Assembly: GCF_020911925.1 (NCBI RefSeq)
Contig: NZ_CP087134.1
Location: 1,984,001 to 2,048,000 of the forward strand
DNA length: 64,000 nt
Source of the DNA: Flavobacterium cupriresistens
GTDB taxonomy: Bacteria > Bacteroidota > Bacteroidia > Flavobacteriales > Flavobacteriaceae
Direction of reading: 5' to 3'
The number at the start of each line of letters is the position of its first letter. Positions within the stretch are counted from its first letter, which is position 1. Both the position numbers and the translations under genes were made by a program. Under the pieces are notes generated by a model that saw only the letters and a list, made by a program, of their open reading frames with translations, had not been told where the DNA came from and made no database searches. Of this stretch, positions 33,431 through 44,195 are shown piece after piece.

Positions 33431-33721
33431 TTAATTTATAAGGAATAAGAAAAGATAATATATAAATGGAGTTAGGCTAAGGATAAGCCAAAACCATTTA
33501 TATTTTATTTTGAACTTAATTTCATTTTTAAGAAGTGCTATTAGATTCGTTAGTGCTAATACCAAAGAAGCTAAATGAAAAACGGAGCAGAAAATCCAGC
33601 CAAAATGATAAATCCATCTAAGACTTTCAACTATTCTGAATTGCTGTGTAGTTCTAGTCAAAATAAATGCAGCTAAAAAAAGAGATGCAACTAAAATTGA
33701 GTTTCGCTTAAAGGGTTGCAT
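33431..33721 (-). CDS. Small hypothetical membrane protein
   Basis: A 96-residue protein with three hydrophobic stretches (about 8-20, 40-62, 75-94). No family recognised. It starts immediately after the stop codon of the TMEM143-like gene with no gap, so the two are likely co-translated and functionally connected. Confidence 0.65.
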   Translation of the reverse strand: MQPFKRNSILVASLFLAAFILTRTTQQFRIVESLRWIYHFGWIFCSVFHLASLVLALTNLIALLKNEIKFKIKYKWFWLILSLTPFIYYLFLFLIN

Positions 33722-34963
33722 CTAGTACTCTTTTACTTCCTGATTATACTCAAAAACACTATCCCATAATTTGTCGATTTTTACAAGTGCATTATCGAGT
33801 CCGATAACTTCCCATTTGCCGTTGGTTTCTATACCAAGACCAATATTTTGTAATTTTTCTAAAGCATCTTTTACATCAAAATCCAGGTCAGTGTGGAGTT
33901 CTGTCAGAAACCAGGATTCAATTTGAGCATCGAGTTCATCTTCGGTAAGCGGAGTAGGGCTTCTGTATAAAAAAGCATAGGCCAATATCGTTTCCTTAAG
34001 CACTTCTTCTTCCGAAGAGTTTAAGAGTGAGTAAAAAGCACCGCTGTTGTTTCCGAGATTCTTAAAATAAAGACTGTCGGATAGCATTTTTCCGTATTTG
34101 ATTTTTTTATTGATAAAGTTGCTGTACTGACGAAACAAGTAAGCACACAATATTCCCAGTGCAATTAATCCCTGATTTAAGGAAGCTTTACTGTTTAGCA
34201 AATCAATTGTTTCGCCCGATTGATACGCAGCGTACATGCCAATCAATGCCGGAATTACCGTTGTGCTCAGTAAAGAAATACCACCTCCGATTCCCGGTAC
34301 CCAAAAGAATAATTTATCCCGGGTTGACATTCTTGGAATCGCGTTTGGAAATATCGTTTCGAGATCGTTTTTAGGAACACGCTTAAAGATTTTTAACCCG
34401 ATAGAACCCGGGTCAACAGGCATTTTTCCTAGCTTGACTTTTTTCTCTTTCAGATAATCGGCTTCGTTGTAATTCAGATAAACCATCACACGATCGTAGT
34501 ATTCTACTTCTATTTCCTTTTTCCAGAAAACAAATTTAGATACTTTTTCTATTGCTTTATGATGGCCGCGAACATACAATTCGTAGTCTTTAAAAGCATT
34601 AAAATCGATAGAAAGATTCAAGCCAATTAAGTCAGATTCTTTAAAGGCTCTGTCTAAAGTTTCCTGATCTATACGAGTATAATTGCCGTGGGCTAAAACC
34701 TTATGAAGTGTTTCTTTAAAAATCAAAAAATCACTTTTACCAACAAAAGCTTCACGCTCTTTCGGACTCAAATCGGGGTCGAATAAAGCGTAGTTCTGTT
34801 TTAGATTGCGGTTTAGGTTAAAGGCTTCGTAATGATAATAATGTTCAACAATGTCAAACAACTTTTTAAAAGCATCACTTTTTTGTGGGTCTTCAGCAAA
34901 AACACTTATTTGTTGCTCGAGTAAGAATTCCTTGTTGAAGGGAATATAATGTTCTCGTGTCAT
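33722..34963 (-). CDS. TMEM143/DUF3754-like membrane protein
   Basis: A 413-residue protein with a soluble N-terminal half, two membrane segments around 225-280 (GGGISLLSTTVIPALIGMYAA, NQGLIALGILCAYLFRQY) and a soluble C-terminal helical part. The middle IGLKIFKRVPKNDLETIFP and RMSTRDKLFFWVPG resemble DUF3754, also seen in plant and animal TMEM143. No activity is known for the family. A -7 element lies upstream at 35020. Confidence 0.72.
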   Translation of the reverse strand: MTREHYIPFNKEFLLEQQISVFAEDPQKSDAFKKLFDIVEHYYHYEAFNLNRNLKQNYALFDPDLSPKEREAFVGKSDFLIFKETLHKVLAHGNYTRIDQETLDRAFKESDLIGLNLSIDFNAFKDYELYVRGHHKAIEKVSKFVFWKKEIEVEYYDRVMVYLNYNEADYLKEKKVKLGKMPVDPGSIGLKIFKRVPKNDLETIFPNAIPRMSTRDKLFFWVPGIGGGISLLSTTVIPALIGMYAAYQSGETIDLLNSKASLNQGLIALGILCAYLFRQYSNFINKKIKYGKMLSDSLYFKNLGNNSGAFYSLLNSSEEEVLKETILAYAFLYRSPTPLTEDELDAQIESWFLTELHTDLDFDVKDALEKLQNIGLGIETNGKWEVIGLDNALVKIDKLWDSVFEYNQEVKEY

Positions 34964-35019
34964 ATTCGATTTGGAACTTTAATTTTTGGTGGGCTTCTTT
35001 TTTTTGAGTAGCAAAGAGG

Positions 35020-35027
35020 CAAAGGTA
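35020..35027 (-). promoter_or_regulatory. -7 element for the TMEM143-like gene
   Basis: On the reverse strand TACCTTTG (followed by CC) matches TAnnTTTG, about 57 bases before the start. Confidence 0.4.
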
Positions 35028-35112
35028 CAAAGGTTTGGACTGTTTTGATTGTGGAATTTTGGGGTCAAAATTCCATTTTTCAGAAGAATGACAAGGCTAC
35101 GGAAAATTAGAA

Positions 35113-35793
35113 TTACAAATTTGCGTTATCCGGTTTTTCTAAGTGTTTGGAAATAGCGTCTGTATTAATGATTCTGAAACGTCCCGGATATTTTCCCCAG
35201 ATGTGTTTTTTATTGCCATAGTAGTCCATATATTCTTCACAAACAAAAACAGCATGTGCCGTAGACCATGCTACTACACCACAATATTCATTTCCTGTTA
35301 ATCGTTTTAACGGCAGTACTTGTTTGTCTTTTTCGAATCCTAAATACTTATAAATGGTTGGCGTATATACTTCACCATCTTCTAAATCCTCTAATGCTTT
35401 GTCAAAAGTTGATTCTCTGTCAATAATTTGTTTGTATTTTGCCATTACAGCATAGGCCAATACGGCGTAGTCTTTTATTTTGGTGTTTTCTTCATTCTCT
35501 TTAATAAATACAAAACCGGCAGAAAAGCTTGCTTTATCAAGTTCTTCATTTTTTAAAGTGAATGAAGCATTGTTTTTTAATGTTATTTTATATCCGTTAT
35601 CGTTTACTTTTTCAGTTACAAAAAGATTATCCAGCCCATAAACATTTAAAGAAGCCTTAATAAAAGCAATCGAGGAACAGTTGGTACGTTCACCCTGTTT
35701 AAAGCTGTCGAATATTTGATCGGAATTCAATTGTGCGTAAGAATTTGAACAAAGAAGCATTAAGAATAAAAATGTTGAAGTGATGGCTTTCAT
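35113..35793 (-). CDS. Secreted protein, possible papain-like cysteine peptidase
   Basis: A 226-residue protein with a cleavable signal peptide (about residues 1-20, ending SYA). The mature start has QGERTNCSSIAFIKASLN with Cys39 at the head of a helix, and CGVVAWSTAHAVFVCEEY with His180 at the start of a strand, followed by Asp/Asn residues. This Cys-helix ... His-strand order is that of papain/C39-like folds, but no family was recognised and Cys39 might be structural. Last gene of a reverse cluster. Confidence 0.6.
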   Translation of the reverse strand: MKAITSTFLFLMLLCSNSYAQLNSDQIFDSFKQGERTNCSSIAFIKASLNVYGLDNLFVTEKVNDNGYKITLKNNASFTLKNEELDKASFSAGFVFIKENEENTKIKDYAVLAYAVMAKYKQIIDRESTFDKALEDLEDGEVYTPTIYKYLGFEKDKQVLPLKRLTGNEYCGVVAWSTAHAVFVCEEYMDYYGNKKHIWGKYPGRFRIINTDAISKHLEKPDNANL

Positions 35794-35912
35794 TGTCTTT
35801 AGATTTTAAAATTGCTTCTCAAGCAATTTTGATAATCTTGCAAAGCTAAAAAATTCAACCAATAGTTGTTGTTTTTACGACGTAACTTTTTCTCAAAAAA
35901 TGAACTATTATT

Positions 35913-36257
35913 CTATTCGATAATTTCGTCAGGAATCCATCCTTCTGTATTGGTTTTTACATTTCTGGACCATGTCCACCCATTTAAGGATTTGATTTTT
36001 TCGATGTCATCCCCTTTTTCAACATCTAATTCTTTGGCGGAATAATATTCTAAAACTTTACCGGTTTTTTTATCGCTCGAAATTTCAAGTATCTGCAGCG
36101 GTATCCAGCCTTTATTGGTTTTGCTTTCTGCCCAGATCCAACCCTTCCATTTTTCTTCTTTTTCCTCTTCTCCCAGATGTACAATTTCGGCTATATGCAA
36201 AACAATAGGATCTTTATATTGGGTTTTATATGCTTCGAGAATCTTAAAAGTTTCCAT
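35913..36257 (-). CDS. Two-repeat SH3-like protein
   Basis: A 114-residue cytoplasmic protein made of two tandem SH3-type units: WKGWIWAESKTNKGWIPLQIL and, about 50 residues later, NGWTWSRNVKTNTEGWIPDEII. Each has the W-x-W ... GW-(V/I)-P pattern of variant SH3 domains. Likely a peptide-binding protein; partner unknown. Confidence 0.7.
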   Translation of the reverse strand: METFKILEAYKTQYKDPIVLHIAEIVHLGEEEKEEKWKGWIWAESKTNKGWIPLQILEISSDKKTGKVLEYYSAKELDVEKGDDIEKIKSLNGWTWSRNVKTNTEGWIPDEIIE

Positions 36258-36355
36258 GGGAGTACCGGTTTAATTTTAATTGTCTGAGTTTTTCAAAAAT
36301 ACCAATATTTTTTAGGTAGGATTCGACTATTGAAGTTTTATGTTCTGAAATTAAT

Positions 36356-37648
36356 TTATCTGCTGTTACCAAATCCAAAGACAAGGCCTAAGGCAGCTAT
36401 CAGGTTACCGTCTTTAGAAGTCGTTCCGTCATAATTGCGTCCAAAAGAGAATGTTAATTTCTGATTCTTTAAAATGGCATAATCGGCATTTGCCATAAGC
36501 CTCCAGGAAGAGTTAGTGGTGTTTTTAGACAAGGCACTTCGGTAAATGGCCTCTATACTGCAATTAAATTTAGATTGTGATTTTCCTATAATGTACCTGA
36601 CTCCGGTATCAATAGTAGAGACATTGTTCATTTCGTTTACCTGATTGTCTAAGGCAAAGATTTTATCCGGATTATATAAATATCGTACTAAGCCTAACAG
36701 GGAACCCGATTTTTCCCAAGTATAACCAAAAGTGGTCCATATTCCCGAATTGTAAACTTTTGAATTGTTGAAGTTTTTATTTCTGAATTCGGCACTGATA
36801 CCACCCGCAATATCCCATGTAAAATTGACTCTGGCCAGCTGGAATTGACTTGCCAGTTGCTTTATCTTGGTGTCGATTCTTTTAAATTTGTTTAAATCGC
36901 TATCACCATTCTTTGTTTTTGAACTTATATTGTCATCCAATAAAATTTGTATTTTCAAGGAAATGATGGAGTCTAATTTATCTGCTTTTTTATATAATAA
37001 TTCAACAAGCTTGGTATTGTCGTCTGATGTATCATTAGGATCAATTCCTATAAAAATAGCTTTTCGTACTTTTTTCAGACTATCAATTTCCAGCGGAAGG
37101 TTTTCATACACCTCTATGTGATTATCTTTCATCAATTTTAACTTTTCCTGCTGCAATAAAGCAATTGCTGTTAATTGATTTTTAGTTTTGCTGTCATACT
37201 CACCTCTGTAAATAGAAAACCGGAAACCAAAAGCAGCATAGGTGCTTGCAGGGTCAAAATTATTCGAAATGGAGTCTGTATTTTTAACAGCAAAAGAGAG
37301 GACTAAAGTCTGCTTTACTACTTTTTCGCCAGAGGAATTACTCAGGCCTTTGGTACTGATATCACCCGGATTGTCTTTTTTAAACAACCAAAACGGAGCA
37401 ATATCGATAGCATAATTGGAGGGCAATTGCGAAAAAGAATTTGTTGCTGTTTGCAGGGAGGTCATAAAAGCAGAGACATCCGTTGGTTTGTCGATGTCGC
37501 TTTGCGAAAAACCTAATAGGTTGGAAGCGGGAGAAATTGGAGCTTTTAATAAATCAAATTCCTCACTATTATCTTTTTCCTGGGCTATAAGTACGAGGTT
37601 TGTAAAGAGAAAGAAAACTAAAATAAATCGGGTAGCTATTTTTTTCAT
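36356..37648 (-). CDS. Hypothetical outer-membrane beta-barrel-like protein
   Basis: A 430-residue protein with a signal peptide (KKIATRFILVFFLFTNLVLIAQ, cut near residue 24). The middle (about 170-260) is a charged coiled-coil-like insert. Both the N- and C-terminal parts show alternating beta strands (FTWDIAGGISAEF, GIWTTFGYTWEK, KLTFSFGRNYDG) and the last strand ends LGLVFGFGN, as in outer-membrane barrels. Start ATG 37648 is preferred over the GTG two codons earlier. No family recognised. Confidence 0.6.
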   Translation of the reverse strand: MKKIATRFILVFFLFTNLVLIAQEKDNSEEFDLLKAPISPASNLLGFSQSDIDKPTDVSAFMTSLQTATNSFSQLPSNYAIDIAPFWLFKKDNPGDISTKGLSNSSGEKVVKQTLVLSFAVKNTDSISNNFDPASTYAAFGFRFSIYRGEYDSKTKNQLTAIALLQQEKLKLMKDNHIEVYENLPLEIDSLKKVRKAIFIGIDPNDTSDDNTKLVELLYKKADKLDSIISLKIQILLDDNISSKTKNGDSDLNKFKRIDTKIKQLASQFQLARVNFTWDIAGGISAEFRNKNFNNSKVYNSGIWTTFGYTWEKSGSLLGLVRYLYNPDKIFALDNQVNEMNNVSTIDTGVRYIIGKSQSKFNCSIEAIYRSALSKNTTNSSWRLMANADYAILKNQKLTFSFGRNYDGTTSKDGNLIAALGLVFGFGNSR

Positions 37649-37650
37649 AA

Positions 37651-38058
37651 TCACAACTTTGTAGAGTTAGTAAACTCAATATAACAATAGTAATCTGCAG
37701 ATTCTCCTTCTTTGTCGACCATTTTGTATAGGGGATAGGTTCTGGTTATGAAACCGCCGGATAATTTTACAGTTAATGAAGTTATATTGGTTTCTTTAGA
37801 GGTATCGGTTATGACAGCTTGTATTTTAAGATTTTTTCCATGGAGTAATTTATTTTCCTTAATGGCTGTTTTAGGCAAATTACCGCTATGGGCCGTTTCA
37901 GAGGGATTGCTATTAGGGTCAGGAACAATGACTTCATCGTTTAGCGATACAATCAAAGAAGAGGTCTGACCCTGATCACCAATTACTATTTCTACTGAAA
38001 CCATTCGATTGGAATCATTAATTAAATAAAGCGTGTCTAATGTAGTTTTGGTTATCAT
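37651..38058 (-). CDS. Hypothetical protein
   Basis: A 135-residue soluble protein without signal peptide, rich in beta-forming residues (VSVEIVIGDQGQTSSLIVSL, LTVKLSGGFITRTYPLYK). No family recognised. Its stop is two bases from the ATG of the barrel-like protein gene, so the two should be one transcription unit. Possibly a small beta-sandwich partner. Confidence 0.55.
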   Translation of the reverse strand: MITKTTLDTLYLINDSNRMVSVEIVIGDQGQTSSLIVSLNDEVIVPDPNSNPSETAHSGNLPKTAIKENKLLHGKNLKIQAVITDTSKETNITSLTVKLSGGFITRTYPLYKMVDKEGESADYYCYIEFTNSTKL

Positions 38059-38152
38059 AGCGGTGGCAGTTAAAATTATTTTGTAGTAAAAGTAAGCTTA
38101 AATTAAAGATATTGATGAGGTGTTATTATCTTTTTTTAACAAATTATAAAAC

Positions 38153-38190
38153 GAAAAAAAAGCTCAACTGTTTAAAGTTGAGCTTTTGTG
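38153..38190 (-). terminator. Terminator of the LytTR two-component operon
   Basis: GCTCAACT (38162-38169) and AGTTGAGC (38176-38183) form a stem flanked by an A-run at left, giving a U-run in the reverse transcript. Confidence 0.8.
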
Positions 38191-38210
38191 TATTTTTGAG
38201 GAACAGATTG

Positions 38211-38921
38211 TTACTTAAAAAAACTATTCAATAAAATCTGATACTTCCTTCCCACAGGAATAATTTCGTTCGTATTCATGGTTAGGTTTTTGAACGTAAC
38301 CGCTTTAATTTTATTAACGTTTACGATATAAGAACGATGTACCTGAAGAAAGTCAGTGCTGTCAATTTCTGAGGTGATACTGGCAAGTGAGCCGTAAATA
38401 AGCAGTGGTAAGTTGAGTTTAGCGCTATACAGTTTCATGTAATTTCCCAAACTTTCGATGTATAAAATATCACTGATTACCACATCGGTCATTTGTCCAT
38501 TTACGCGTAGGGAAAGCACTTTTTTGTTGGTAGTATCGTCCTTTTTCAGACTTTTTCCGGAATAATACGTTCTTGCTTTTTCGATAGCTTTCGAGAATTT
38601 TTCAAATGAAATGGGTTTCAACAGATAATCTATTGCATCATTTTGATAGGCAGAAAGCGCAAAATCAGAATAGGCCGTTGTGACAATGGTAAGGGGCCTT
38701 TTGGGTTGTATTTCCATAAGTTCAACACCCGAAAGAAGCGGCATATTAATGTCCAGAAAAATAATGTCATAGGTATTTTCATTGAGCATTTTTAATGCCT
38801 CCATACCACTAAAAGCGCTTCCGGAATGCTCCAGATCGTCAAATTTAGAAATATGTGATGCCAATGCCTTATGTGCGGGCGATTCGTCATCAATAATCAG
38901 ACAGCGGTAGGTAAGTGCCAT
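38211..38921 (-). CDS. LytTR-type response regulator
   Basis: A 236-residue two-domain regulator. The receiver domain has the acidic pair IIDDE, the phospho-acceptor Asp in DIIFLDINMP and the conserved Lys in YLLKPIS. The LytTR domain starts around residue 140 (ISDILYIESLGNYMKL, FLQVHRSYIVNVNKI). It overlaps its kinase gene by 25 bases. Likely binds the 21-bp-spaced repeats upstream of the operon (inference). Confidence 0.93.
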   Translation of the reverse strand: MALTYRCLIIDDESPAHKALASHISKFDDLEHSGSAFSGMEALKMLNENTYDIIFLDINMPLLSGVELMEIQPKRPLTIVTTAYSDFALSAYQNDAIDYLLKPISFEKFSKAIEKARTYYSGKSLKKDDTTNKKVLSLRVNGQMTDVVISDILYIESLGNYMKLYSAKLNLPLLIYGSLASITSEIDSTDFLQVHRSYIVNVNKIKAVTFKNLTMNTNEIIPVGRKYQILLNSFFK

Positions 38922-39892
38922 AGGTTTAGTGTTACGCTAAAGATGTTTGCTTCTTTTTTACAGGTTAATTCGTGTTTTAAACCGTATACTTCAAGACGTC
39001 GTTTTAAGTTTTCAATTCCGATTCCTGTGCTCGAAAGTCGGGAACCGGTTTCGGGATAATTATTCTTTAAAGTGAAAAACAAATTCTGTTGGTCTACCTT
39101 TAAATCTATTGTAATAAAAGGTTCGGTTGTTTCAGCAGAGAATTTCACAGCATTTTCTACCAGCGGCAAGAAGAACAAAGGCGGAATTTCGATGTTGTCA
39201 AATGAACCTTCATAATTTTGGGTAATGCCCAGTCTTTCGTTCCGGAACGTATAGTATTCGATATATTTTTTAATGAAATCTATTTCTTCGGCTACAAAGA
39301 CAAAATCTTTTTTGGTCGCTTCAATCTGATACCGCAATAAATCAGAAAGGTTCAGAATTCTGTCTGGAAGTTTCTCGGGTTCAGACAAGGATTCTCCATA
39401 TAAATTATTCATGGCATTCAATAAAAAATGCGGATTCAGCTGCTGTTTTAAAAACGAAAGCTCTGATTTGAAATTAATAATGTCTTTATTGGTCTGAGAT
39501 ACTTTTTTCATAATAATCATATGAAGAAAGTAAAAAGCAATCCCGTTTATCATAAGCGATACAATCGACAGGGTTCTCGATTTTTCTAATCCGACCAATG
39601 GAAAATACCAATTCATGAAATAATAAAAAGCAGTCCAATAGATGAATAGAAGCAAGAAGAAAGTCTTTATTTTTTTTTGAAACAAAAAGGGTCTGATGAT
39701 ACAAAGATTAAAAAAGGTAATCCAGATAATACAAGGAAAAAAGCCTAAAGCAATTTTAGTAGTAATGAAGGATAAATCCTGTCCGGTGAATTTTGTTTCA
39801 TCGTAAACACAGATAAAAATAAGCCCAAACAAAATGATATTCAGGATGAGGTTTCTAAGAAAAAAGTTCTGGTAAATTTTGAGAATAGTCAT
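38897..39892 (-). CDS. LytS/YehU-type sensor histidine kinase
   Basis: A 331-residue kinase with four membrane segments (about 13-120) and a His_kinase domain: LKQQLNPHFLLNAMNNLYG with the phospho-acceptor His, and a C-terminal ATPase with LVENAVKFS and TGIGIENLKRRL. No extracellular sensor domain, so it probably senses through its membrane helices. Co-translated with the response regulator. Confidence 0.93.
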   Translation of the reverse strand: MTILKIYQNFFLRNLILNIILFGLIFICVYDETKFTGQDLSFITTKIALGFFPCIIWITFFNLCIIRPFLFQKKIKTFFLLLFIYWTAFYYFMNWYFPLVGLEKSRTLSIVSLMINGIAFYFLHMIIMKKVSQTNKDIINFKSELSFLKQQLNPHFLLNAMNNLYGESLSEPEKLPDRILNLSDLLRYQIEATKKDFVFVAEEIDFIKKYIEYYTFRNERLGITQNYEGSFDNIEIPPLFFLPLVENAVKFSAETTEPFITIDLKVDQQNLFFTLKNNYPETGSRLSSTGIGIENLKRRLEVYGLKHELTCKKEANIFSVTLNLWHLPTAV

Positions 39893-39952
39893 AAGGACAA
39901 AATTAGGGCAATATTATAATTTACAATAGCGTAGCGAATAAAAATTATACGA

Positions 39953-39988
39953 ACGCCATTGGTGTAAATTTTGACGCCATTGGTGTAA
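39953..39988 (-). promoter_or_regulatory. Two 15-bp direct repeats, candidate LytTR operator
   Basis: ACGCCATTGGTGTAA at 39953-39967 recurs exactly at 39974-39988, offset 21 bases (two helical turns). Known LytTR proteins bind pairs of about 9-bp direct repeats separated by 12-13 bases, i.e. the same period. The pair lies 61-96 bases before the histidine kinase start. Confidence 0.65.
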
Positions 39989-40287
39989 TTATGCTGTTAT
40001 AATAAGCGCTTCTCATTTACATTTGCTTTGGTTTTTGATCATTGTAAAAAAACAATTTGGAACCGAATCGGAGTCTGAAGGTTTTTTCTTAACTTTAAGC
40101 ACCTCAAATTTAAAAGGTGTTTTTAAGTTCAATCAGCTGGAGTTTAAATCCGGTGTTACTTAGGAATATCGAGTTACACCTCAGGCAAATGTTTTTTTTG
40201 AAAAACGTTAAGGTCAGAAATGACAGCAGAAGGTGAGCAAACCAACCGAATGGTTACGATCAGAAAGAAAATATCCGGACTTAGATA

Positions 40288-40295
40288 TAGGTTTG
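40288..40295 (+). promoter_or_regulatory. -7 element for the small protein at 40364
   Basis: TAGGTTTG matches TAnnTTTG, 68 bases before the ATG. The rest of 39989-40363 has no open frame that I can support; another TACATTTG is at 40018-40025. Confidence 0.4.
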
Positions 40296-40363
40296 GTATA
40301 TCGGACTGTCTTTTTTAGACAAAATTAAAAATTCTAGTTTTTTTATTATTTAAAAATAGCGTT

Positions 40364-40576
40364 ATGGTTGTTGAGGTTTTTAAAACAAATGTTCAGAAAG
40401 AATCAGACAAAAATTATATAATTGCAGTGATCCAGACCCAGTTTCCTGATTATAAAATCAATTTTGATCTGGAGGACTGTGACAAAATTCTAAGGGTTGA
40501 AGGTATCGAATTAGAGCCCAAAAACATAATAGATTATGTAAACTGTCTGGGGTATATTTGTGTACCGTTAGAGTAA
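40364..40576 (+). CDS. Small HMA-like fold protein
   Basis: A 70-residue acidic protein (VEVFKTNVQKESDKNYIIAV, PDYKINFDLEDCDKILRVEG). The predicted strand-helix-strand-strand-helix-strand order and size resemble heavy-metal-associated domains, but the CxxC metal motif is missing. It precedes a SulP transporter by 136 bases. Function unknown. Confidence 0.6.
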   Translation: MVVEVFKTNVQKESDKNYIIAVIQTQFPDYKINFDLEDCDKILRVEGIELEPKNIIDYVNCLGYICVPLE

Positions 40577-40712
40577 TTAAGTTTTATACTTTCCGTTATT
40601 GAATCCATTTTAAAAAAAAACCGGTACATCGGAATACGAGTTTTTCAGGCTTTTCTCAGGATTGAAAGAGTTTCTTCTGTTTATGCACATAATTTTTTAA
40701 ATTTGTGCTCTT

Positions 40713-42242
40713 ATGAAAAAAGCATATTCCCTCTTTGACTTTTCACAAAAGGTTAATTATAAAAATGAAATTTTAGCAGGTTTAACGGTGGCGATGACGA
40801 TGATTCCCGAATCATTATCTTTTGCAATTCTCGCCGGATTTCCTCCTTTGGCCGGTTTGTACGCAGCTTTTATTGCAGGTTTGGTGACAGCTGTTTTTGG
40901 AGGCAGACCCGGAATGATTTCGGGTGGTGCAGGAGCAACGGTGATTGTTTTGATCGCCTTGATGAGATCACACGGAATAGAATATGTTTTTGCAGCCGTC
41001 GCACTGGGAGGAGTAGTACAAATTGCTATCGGACTTTTTAAATTTGGAAAGTTCATCAGACTGGTTCCACAACCTGTGATGTTTGGTTTTGTGAATGGTC
41101 TTGCGGTTGTTATTTTTATGTCACAGTTAGAACAATTTAAAACCATTGTAAACGGGCAAACAACCTGGCTTCAGGGAACTTCTTTGTATGTTATGGCAGG
41201 ATTGACGGTACTTACAGTGGGTATAGTGTTGCTTTTTTCTAAAATTACCAAAGCAGTTCCGGCATCTTTGGTCGCGATATTGGTAGTTTTTGTCCTTGTT
41301 TTAGTGTTTAATATTGAGACTAAAACAGTTCAGGATATTGCTTCGGTTCAGGGGGGATTTCCTCCGTTTCATATTCCAAATATTCCACTTTCTTTTGAAA
41401 CTTTTAAAATAATATTTCCCTACGCCGTAATCGTGGCAGCGGTAGGTTTAACAGAAGGTTTGCTAACCCTTAATCTAGTGGACGAAATCACCGGAACACG
41501 TGGTAACAGCAATAGGGAATGTATTGCACAAGGGAGTTCTAATATCCTGAATGGTTTCTTTTTCGGAATGGGAGGATGCCCGATGATTGCGCAAACTTTG
41601 GTAAATCTTTCGGCAGGTTCCAGAGCCAGACTTTCGGGAATTATTGCTTCATTAACCATTTTAGTAATCATACTTTTTGGTGCTCCCGTAATCGGTAAAT
41701 TGCCAATGGCCGCTTTGGTGGGAGTTATGATGATGGTAGCAATTACGACCTTTGAGTGGTCCAGTTTGAGGATTATAAACAAGATGCCCAAACACGATAT
41801 TTTCGTTGGAATTCTGGTCGCAGTAATTACTATTTTACTGCACAATCTGGCCTTGGCGGTCTTGATTGGTGTAATTGTTTCTGCACTGGTTTTTGCCTGG
41901 GAAAGCGCTAAAAGAATCCGCGCCAGACATTTTATGGATGCTGATGGTGTGAAACATTATGAAATTTATGGTCCTTTGTTCTTTGGCTCAATAGCCACTT
42001 TTATGGAGAAATTCGATATACAAAATGACCCCAATCGAGTGATTATTGATTTTAAAGAAAGCCGTATCGCGGACATGTCTGCGATTGAGGCTGTAAATAA
42101 TCTGACCAGAAAATACAACGAATTAGGTAAAGTAATCGAGTTAAAACATTTAAGTGAGGATTGCAGAATATTACTTAAAAATGCAGCTGCTGTGATTAAG
42201 GTAAATGTAATTGAAGATCCAACTTATAAGGTGGTGAGCTAA
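40713..42242 (+). CDS. SulP-family inorganic anion transporter
   Basis: A 509-residue transporter with about 12-14 membrane segments and a C-terminal STAS domain (about 430-509, DFKESRIADMSAIEAVNNLT). The N-terminal AGLTVAMTMIPESLSFAILAGFPPLAGLYA (quoted in part) is the SulP signature. Members move sulfate, bicarbonate or other anions, mostly with H+ or Na+; the substrate here is not clear. Confidence 0.93.
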   Translation: MKKAYSLFDFSQKVNYKNEILAGLTVAMTMIPESLSFAILAGFPPLAGLYAAFIAGLVTAVFGGRPGMISGGAGATVIVLIALMRSHGIEYVFAAVALGGVVQIAIGLFKFGKFIRLVPQPVMFGFVNGLAVVIFMSQLEQFKTIVNGQTTWLQGTSLYVMAGLTVLTVGIVLLFSKITKAVPASLVAILVVFVLVLVFNIETKTVQDIASVQGGFPPFHIPNIPLSFETFKIIFPYAVIVAAVGLTEGLLTLNLVDEITGTRGNSNRECIAQGSSNILNGFFFGMGGCPMIAQTLVNLSAGSRARLSGIIASLTILVIILFGAPVIGKLPMAALVGVMMMVAITTFEWSSLRIINKMPKHDIFVGILVAVITILLHNLALAVLIGVIVSALVFAWESAKRIRARHFMDADGVKHYEIYGPLFFGSIATFMEKFDIQNDPNRVIIDFKESRIADMSAIEAVNNLTRKYNELGKVIELKHLSEDCRILLKNAAAVIKVNVIEDPTYKVVS

Positions 42243-42257
42243 TTGATTTTTTTTAAG

Positions 42258-42339
42258 TGACACGAATTAGACCAATTTGCACTAATCTGTGCGCAATGAT
42301 TTGAAGAGAAATTCGTGGGAATTCGTGTAATTCGTGGCA
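42258..42339. repeat. CACGAATT / AATTCGTG repeat region
   Basis: CACGAATTAG on the left faces AATTCGTGGG, AATTCGTGTAATTCGTGG on the right, an imperfect palindrome with AT-rich centre. No gene is visible between the SulP stop and the groEL-side terminator. Confidence 0.5.
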
Positions 42340-42427
42340 AAAAACAACGCAAAACTTCTTCCCAAAGCTTTTAAAAACATAAAATAACAAGATTAAAATA
42401 TATAGTTGTTTCGATTATAGATAAAAG

Positions 42428-42463
42428 AAAAACGCCAAATAGAATTTTCTATTTGGCGTTTTT
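42428..42463. terminator. Bidirectional terminator between SulP and groEL
   Basis: AAAAACGCCAAATAGAA (42428-42444) and its exact complement (42447-42463) with a 2-base loop. The convergent arrangement suggests it serves both genes. Confidence 0.85.
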
Positions 42464-42485
42464 TAGTGTTAGAAGTTAAGAACGA

Positions 42486-44150
<1,665 letters not shown>

Positions 44151-44195
44151 TTACCGTAGTACTTCACTCTTACTATTTATTACTTACTTTTATTT

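Noticed and set aside
40018..40124. Possible small RNA: TACATTTG at 40018, then CACCT...AGGTG with T-run at 40100-40124
   Set aside because: The stem is only five to six pairs, no -33 box is present, and nothing else supports a transcript.
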